A stretch of DNA of 64,000 bases from Guyanagaster necrorhizus (taxonomy: Eukaryota; Basidiomycota; Agaricomycetes; Agaricales; Physalacriaceae). How positions within the stretch are numbered: position 1 is the first letter of the stretch; each line of letters starts with the position of its first letter. A program made the translations under genes and the position numbers. Shown piece by piece: positions 58,095 through 64,000 of the stretch. The notes beneath the pieces were generated by a model, which was not told where the DNA came from, searched no databases, and worked only from the letters and a program-made list of their open reading frames with translations. Where the stretch lies: contig NW_025064884.1 in NCBI RefSeq assembly GCF_019112545.1, positions 763,454 to 827,453 on the forward strand. Direction: 5' to 3'.

Positions 58095-58929
58095 TGCGAC
58101 GGGACCTTGGAGGCTTGGACAGCTGTTATTTATCAGTTGTATTTACTCGCTTTCTGTGTGTTTTCTTTGGGACTAACGAAGACAAGTCGGATCTCTGCCT
58201 ACTTCTATAAACTCTCGCCCGCATGGCTACACCTGCTGTGCTACAATCAAACGTTTGTTTCTAGGCTCAAGCCTGACGCAATATACAGGGCTGCTGGCTT
58301 CATTTATTCAGACATGCGGATATGCTAAGTTTTAGCTATAGGAAGTACGTCTTTCAAGCAGATGTGCCTACTAGGTATTACTCAAAATCGTTTTCGTACT
58401 GTATGATCTCAGCCTGAGGAAGGCATTCGCTCGTGATTGGCCATAGAACATCGAAACCATTTAAATAAAAGGCGTGTATGTAACCAATGCTAATGTAAAG
58501 TGCCAACTATTCCCTATAGCCTTAGGTGGCCGTAGGATGTAAGCGATGCGCGTGGAACAGGATCAAATCATGAAGGAAGGTGGCACTGCTGGGGTGGATC
58601 GGTATTTCTTATTTCTGACGGGTCAAATCCTGTCACGTGGAATGTCCTTGTTGAGGTCTCTTGTCTAGCTACCAGATGAGGTGGAAAGAAGGACTTCAAT
58701 AGCAGTCAATACACCTCTAAGTAGATATTATGAACTGAAATTTGTCTGAGGCCGACATCTCAGATGTGATGCGAGGAACGACCACGTGATCGAGATGTCA
58801 CACCATCGGTGACAATTAGTGACTGTTGACACTGTTGACCTTCGACCGGGTGGCCGACGTCGTCGAAGACATCTGCTTTCGTCCTCCAGCAGCCACTGCA
58901 TACCTTTACCTTCCACTTCGTCGAAACTC
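58095..58929. other. Intergenic: GMC 3' region and SPT21-like promoter
   Basis: About 835 bp. The SPT21-like reading frame is open upstream of its ATG to 58819, but without an ATG. No other gene is seen. Confidence 0.45.
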
Positions 58930-61862
58930 ATGGAGAAACGACTCTTGCGGGTCCTATACACAGTCAACAATTCTCCTCAGTATATTCTCGCACGCTCACT
59001 TTGTCCCGTTACCGTTTCTTTTTTGTGGCCAACCGATGGGCAGAATGCAGGTGGCATCGAATATGCAAGTGTGTCACTAAAAGCCTGTATTGAAACCCTC
59101 TGCACCACCAGTCCGGAGCTCTTACAGAGTGATAACCGCGACTTCTCGGTATACGTTCTGGACCCTCTGGAGTCGGAAAGCGCTCCCGGGCGAGTCAATA
59201 TCTCTAATGAGTCTGAGGGAACCCAAACGGCTGAAGAGCAGGTTCTGGGTGTTGCAGTGGGACTGGGCTTGATGTCATGGGCGCTTTCAGCAGATGATGA
59301 GGGAGCACTCGTCAATGGCACATTAACTCGAACTGGATCTGGGCAGGAGGCGCTTGAGGTTGTACTTGCCCTTCGTGAAGTAAGTTATACTACCTTATGA
59401 GGTCCTTCATCCTATTGAATGGTGGTCAGACGACGCGCATAGAGAAGGCATCGTTTCCTGCTGCCATACAGTCTTGGAATAAGAAGAGCGCTAAAGCACA
59501 GGGTGTGTTTCTTTTGTCGTCATGCCCTGTTCTGGAAAACTGAGTAGCTGCAGGTAAGCAGCCGGAGGTCGACACGGCGGCTACCATTGCCGCTATTTTG
59601 AACCGACCCAAGAAATCTAGAACGACGAAGAATGCTGATGCATTGCAAGCGCTACCCGAATCAGAGAGGATCTATAGATCTTCTTCAGTATATATCGGAC
59701 CACCGAAGAAAAAGCCTCCAAATTCTGCTATGTTCGGCAGGGCACTTTCGACCCCGGCCCCAGCCTCCATAGATGCTCCTACTCTGGCTGCTGTCCATAC
59801 GGATACCACAGCATTAAGTAGTGCTGCTAAGTCTGTCCTTCTTCCGACCGTCTCAACGCAACCTACGATTATGACGTCTACACTACCTACATCTGTTCCT
59901 TCAACGACTTCTTCGTCAACTGTCAAGAAGAAAAAGACGAAAAGACGGAATCGATCGCCAGATCAACCGCTATTTACTCGTGCCACCCCTTTCAAGCGCA
60001 CAGCTTCCGAACCGCTTCCCAGCCCTAATAGTACGATGCCTCAGACACAATCTCTCACCGATATTTTTTTCCAGCTAGCGTCCACTCCTGCCAATAGCAC
60101 TCAGAATGCTGCCCTACTTGCTACCATAAATGCTATTGACTCGGGCAAGGGCATTGATGATAACCCAGCGTTAGTCCGGGCCTTACAGGACCTTGTTACA
60201 GCGTGGCAAATGACACCTTCTGAGTCTGGCAGGACGGCCCCATTTCAACCTTCCAATCAGCGAATTCCTTCTGACGACGGCGTCGCTATAGACAAAGAAA
60301 ATGTCAATCCATCTTCTTTCAGGAGACGCGTTGACCAAGACGTAAAGGACTCCAAACCATCACAGACCTCGACAGTCCCACAACGGACAAATCTTAGCGG
60401 CCATCTACATACAGACGAGAATTCGTGGCCTGTCTCCAGTGTGAACCAAGGTAACGGCGGTTATATTTCGAGGAAACGCACTCTGGATGAGTTCATGGAG
60501 GATCGCGAGTCTCAGTTGGAAAGACGTCGACGACCCACATCATCTAACATGATCCCTTTCTCGTCCCCTCCACGATCTCGGCTTTCTCAGACAGAACCTG
60601 GGGGTTCCAGAGGGCGCCCAATATGTATTCCCGATTCACCTCGGGCACCGAAGATCGCTGCGTCTTCCCCGGTTAGAGATGGCACTCAATCAACCGCGCG
60701 CCGAAAGTATGTAGTCCCAGATTGGGCTCGTACAGATACTGCCATGCGACCGAGGCTTTCTGAGGAAGTCCAACGTGCGTTGAAGGAGGCGGAAGACAGA
60801 AAACAGGCGGAGTGTGAAGAGAAGAGACGATTAGAACGAGAACGACGTAGAGCTAGCAGAGCACAAGGTCGACAGCACCGTGAAAATACAGAAAGCGACG
60901 CGCCAACCACTGCTACCAATGTAAAATCATCATCTCCTCTTCGGCCCATCGCCGCTGTCAACACTGGTTTTGCTCTGGTTTCGACCACGTGCGAAATTCA
61001 TTCTGTGTCCAGTTTTTTAACAGGGTCAAGGTCACAGACACCGCCACCCAGCCAGAACATGGCGCCTCCATGCACACCTCCCAGGAGGAGGCCTCTCGAC
61101 TCTCCATCGACGCCTGTCGGTTCATCTCTCTTTACTCCGCTCGCCGATTCTTGGAAGAGCCCTTTGGCAGGCCCCTCTGCATCACCTTCATACGGTGCAA
61201 CAGGAAAACACGCTTCGGAGGATAAGGACCTTAGCGAAGAGCCCGAAAGCGCCTTCGAAGAGCTTAACTCTCTCCCGCCAAGCTCTTTACCTGACGACGA
61301 TGACAACGAAGCCGCACCCGATATGGAACACGAGCCTGTTCCCAGCAATACGAAGCAGTTTTGGCAAGGTCTTCCACCCTCTTCACCAATACAGTCGAGC
61401 AGTCCTCTTGAGGATGAAGACGACGATAGCGATCGTGAAATTCCCATAGCCACTTCAGATGCTGAGGATGGTGGGGATGGAGAAGATACGTACACAGACA
61501 TGGAGAGCCAGCCCCTCTGTTCTACATCCAAAGAAGCAGTCCCTTTACCTGCAAATCCTCCAGCGCCTGATGAAAACGGGGTCGCTATTCCTCCCTGGCA
61601 GGATCAGCCCGGCGTGGATATGGACATGTACAACATGTTCACCAACGTAGACTATGGACGTAGCACGACTTTCGCCCCGGAGGGACTTGATCTAACCGAG
61701 TTTATGGAATCTATGAAGCCGTTGATCCAGAATCAGCTGGATCATAGCTCGAATGGGCAGGGGGTCTTTGATTTTAATTGGATACATTCGGGTGAGAGCG
61801 AGCTGGATCCTACTCAGTTGGCAGCGTCCGTGCAGGAGCTGTTTAGTGGGTGCTTGATGTAA
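58930..61862 (+). CDS. SPT21: SPT21/Ams2-type transcriptional regulator
   Basis: Exons 58930-59379, 59430-59502 and 59554-61862 give about 943 residues; an optional in-frame 48 bp intron near 60980-61030 would shorten it slightly. The N-terminal ~130 residues form the Ams2/SPT21 domain: RLLRVLYTVNNSPQYILARS, YASVSLKACIETLCTTSPEL and RDFSVYVLDPLES. The rest is low-complexity Ser/Pro-rich with basic clusters (VKKKKTKRRNRSPDQP), a conserved KYVVPDWARTDTA stretch, a charged helix (LKEAEDRKQAECEEKRRLER) and acidic tracts. Yeast Spt21 and fission-yeast Ams2 activate core histone genes in S phase; Ams2 also has a GATA finger, which I do not see here. It is probably a nuclear regulator of histone gene expression. 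Confidence 0.85.
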
Positions 61863-62415
61863 CGAGTAGTACAATTTGCTGCATAGAACGCATTATACCA
61901 CATTTACTTATCATCTCATCACAACACAACATTTCGAAAGGTTTTTTTGTGCTGTGTACCCAGACTTCAGCGACGGATCGGCAATAATACTTGCCAAAGT
62001 TCTAGGTGCTTCATATGTACGATATGGTACAATCATGTTTAGGTTCCTGATTCAAGTCCGTGTTTGGTTCATACTCAAACTCAAGCTATAGTACATCACA
62101 CATTCTGGCGAGAAACCTGGAACGAATATATATTTGTGTAACAACGATAGATACTAGGTTAACTCAAGGGTGCCTTGTCCTCTGATGTGGTTGCGAGATT
62201 AAAGGCATTGCCAAGACAGTCTACAGTTCGACATTCAAATTTCAACTTTAAATTTCAACACTTGCCATGACTTAGCAGCAGTATACATTAAAAGAGACAC
62301 GGAATACAAAGCCTTATCCCTAACTATCTTAGATACAGTTACCGTGTGTACTTGTTTCTACTTGATTACCAAAAAAACGAGTTACGGCCTCTAGCCCTGT
62401 TTTGCTTAGTAAGCT
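61863..62415. other. Convergent 3' region
   Basis: About 550 bp of AT-rich non-coding DNA between convergent genes; nothing else seen. Confidence 0.5.
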
Positions 62416-64000
62416 CTATACTTTCTCCGTCGTTGCCTGTCTTCGCAGTGACTCCGCCACAGACTTTCGTCGCATAAACCACTGAAACGGTGGGAGCATA
62501 AACATGGAAACTGCGACCCATGCTATTAGAACGCCGAAATTCATGCCAACTAAAAGTATCCCATTAAGATCTCGATGACTATACATGAAGGAATAGGTGG
62601 TACTCACGTTCATTCTTGGTCCCGAAGATGATAGTCCTCACAGCGCAGGAGAGGTTGTAGAAGGGAAACGCATATCCGTAGCGATATATATGCGGGAGAA
62701 CATCGATGGGCAGGAAGCACACCGAGACATTGACTGGGGTCGGCATTAATAAGGTCGAGCTGTAGGATAAGGGACATGGGCCACTCACCAATAATCCAAA
62801 ATATCATGAAGAACGGCACGAATCTCAGCGTCATGAGCGTCACCATCGCCTCGAGCGCCAGTCCCACAGCCAACATTCCAACGTAATTAGCCATCCAGAA
62901 TACGAGGAATCCAGAATGTCCCAACCTACATGGCTAGAACTCGAGAAACGAAACGGGAGGGAGAATGGTAGAGGCGACTCACACTGTGGAGAAGTCTACT
63001 TGAAAGGCCAGACTAAGCAGGGAGTAGAATAGTGATAATGCAAAGTAGGCAATGAAACTGGATGTTAATCTGACTCTGACAAGGGAGGCTGTCGTTAATG
63101 ATGTCTCTAGTCCGGACTGTTGACAGGCGACGGAGCAGAAATTCTAAGCGTGATGGAGGCGGTCAGGAAAGAAATTGAAGTAATGAGAGGGAAACATACC
63201 ACAATGAAGCACGAGCACGTAAATAAGACCGACAAAGGTGACAGCACTGGCTCTGCATGGCCGGTGAGATACATATCTCTATACACAAGAAATGGACGTA
63301 CACTGGGACGTCAAAAGGACGCAGGTTGTTGAGGGTGTAGCTGATAGGCTCCGTCAAGACCTGTGGCGCAGTAGTGGATATTGAAACCAGAGTGTCGGAC
63401 GATGACGACGCGACTTTTTGAAGAAAAGATTGGGAAAAGTTCTGAGTAATGGCAGCAAGCGAAGTCTGTACAGATGGGTGGATGAAAGCGCGACTGTAGA
63501 AGGGAATATAAGAACATAGACTTTGAGGGCAGATTAATTACTCACTAGGCATTCTCGTTCCGTGCCTCGATAGCGTAGACTGTAATGGCTTCTGAGCCGT
63601 CATACGAGGAATTTGCCGTTGACACCGCTGATTGTAAAGCTGTCGTGGCGTTTGAGTTGACTGCGTTTTAGATGAGCCACTATTGACAAGAGAGAAATGG
63701 AAATGAGCACATACCAACAACGGCGATCCATGTCTTCTGATTGACGACTAGATTGGCGACCTCTGCTGCGCCGCCGGAAAAATCACTCGACGGCCGTTCC
63801 ATCCAAGAAACTTTAGATGATGAAGACAAGAGACCTTGAACGACCGCATTTCCCACTGTTGACCTATCAAAGTCCTGTCGCGACAGTAAGCTCAAGACAG
63901 AAATATAATAAGGTAGAAAAACTACTCGCCAGAACCCATCCTTGTAAATTATGTGCTGAAATCTTCCACAAAGCGCCCCAATATATTGAAAAAAAGCGAA
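62416..64000 (-). CDS. SNG1/DUF3533 family membrane protein, 5' part cut by the window edge
   Basis: Several short exons on the minus strand follow the DUF3533 order. A large non-cytoplasmic loop comes first (STVGNAVVQGLLSSSSKVSW, then AVVNSNATTALQSAVSTAN and AITVYAIEARNENA), followed by polytopic helices (FLVFWMANYVGMLAVGLALE; VTLMTLRFVPFFMIFWII; PIDVLPHIYRYGYAFPFYNL) and a last helix VGMNFGVLIAWVAVSMFMLP before a basic tail ending at 62416. Yeast Sng1 gives resistance to nitrosoguanidine and affects plasma-membrane lipid asymmetry. The first exon(s) continue past 64000; a YWGALWK-like element just before the edge is the usual post-helix-1 motif. Exact exon edges were not all resolved. Confidence 0.8.

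Noticed and set aside
60998..61531. 177-codon minus-strand Ser-rich frame
   Set aside because: Antisense of the acidic, Ser-rich part of the SPT21-like gene.
1..64000. tRNA or rRNA genes and CRISPR-like arrays
   Set aside because: No cloverleaf with good A and B boxes, no rRNA signature and no regularly spaced short repeats were noticed; the window is eukaryotic, so a CRISPR array is not expected.

Overview
The window is nuclear DNA of a filamentous basidiomycete, most likely an agaricomycete. Genes are split by many GT-AG introns of about 45-65 bp. The gene set is fungal (NoxR, Drs2-type flippase, SPT21/Ams2-type regulator, quinate-repressor-like protein, GMC oxidoreductase), and there are decayed FunK1-type kinases and a DIRS-like tyrosine-recombinase retroelement typical of mushrooms.

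Region 1 (1-32.1 kb). Three copies of a small beta-rich gene, tentatively aerolysin/ETX-MTX2-like, lie at 816-1558 (+), 24585-25327 (-) and 27861-28678 (+). Copies 1 and 2 are near identical and sit in a ~1.9 kb inverted repeat. Copy 3 shares the same ~750 bp upstream block almost base for base, but its coding part has diverged strongly. Each copy has a decayed kinase relic nearby (1.9-2.6 kb, 22.5-24.1 kb, 30.5-32.1 kb). Between copies 1 and 2 is a conserved housekeeping block: PXR1/PinX1 (-), an F-box-like protein (+), NoxR (-), a DRS2-type phospholipid flippase (-) and a type II membrane glycosyltransferase (+).

Region 2 (32.5-41.4 kb). A LETM1-domain mitochondrial protein (-) is followed by ~5.5 kb of AT-rich, strongly CpG-depleted DNA (33.6-39.1 kb). 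This holds a dead DIRS-like retroelement on the minus strand (gag with CCHC knuckle, RT, RNase H, tyrosine recombinase) and a LINE-like scrap. CpG-rich DNA then resumes with a kinase-like gene carrying a C-terminal membrane segment.

Region 3 (41.6-64 kb). Gene-dense: a three-domain shikimate kinase/dehydroquinase/shikimate dehydrogenase protein best read as a QutR/Qa-1S-type repressor homologue (-), COA1 (-), an acid-lipase/steryl ester hydrolase (-), TFIIIA (-), a small NPF-repeat membrane protein (+), glucosamine-6-phosphate deaminase (-), an IMPACT-family protein (+), a possible PC-esterase-like protein (-), a GMC oxidoreductase with an in-frame stop (+), an SPT21/Ams2-like histone-gene regulator (+) and the end of a SNG1/DUF3533 membrane protein (-, running off the right edge).

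The housekeeping genes show no operon-like functional clustering. The accessory interest lies in the duplicated toxin-like family, the kinase relics, the mutated retroelement and the probable repressor descended from the AROM enzyme. All gene models were spliced by eye. Exon ends were accepted where reading frame and family similarity agreed across the junction, and no search or transcript data were available.
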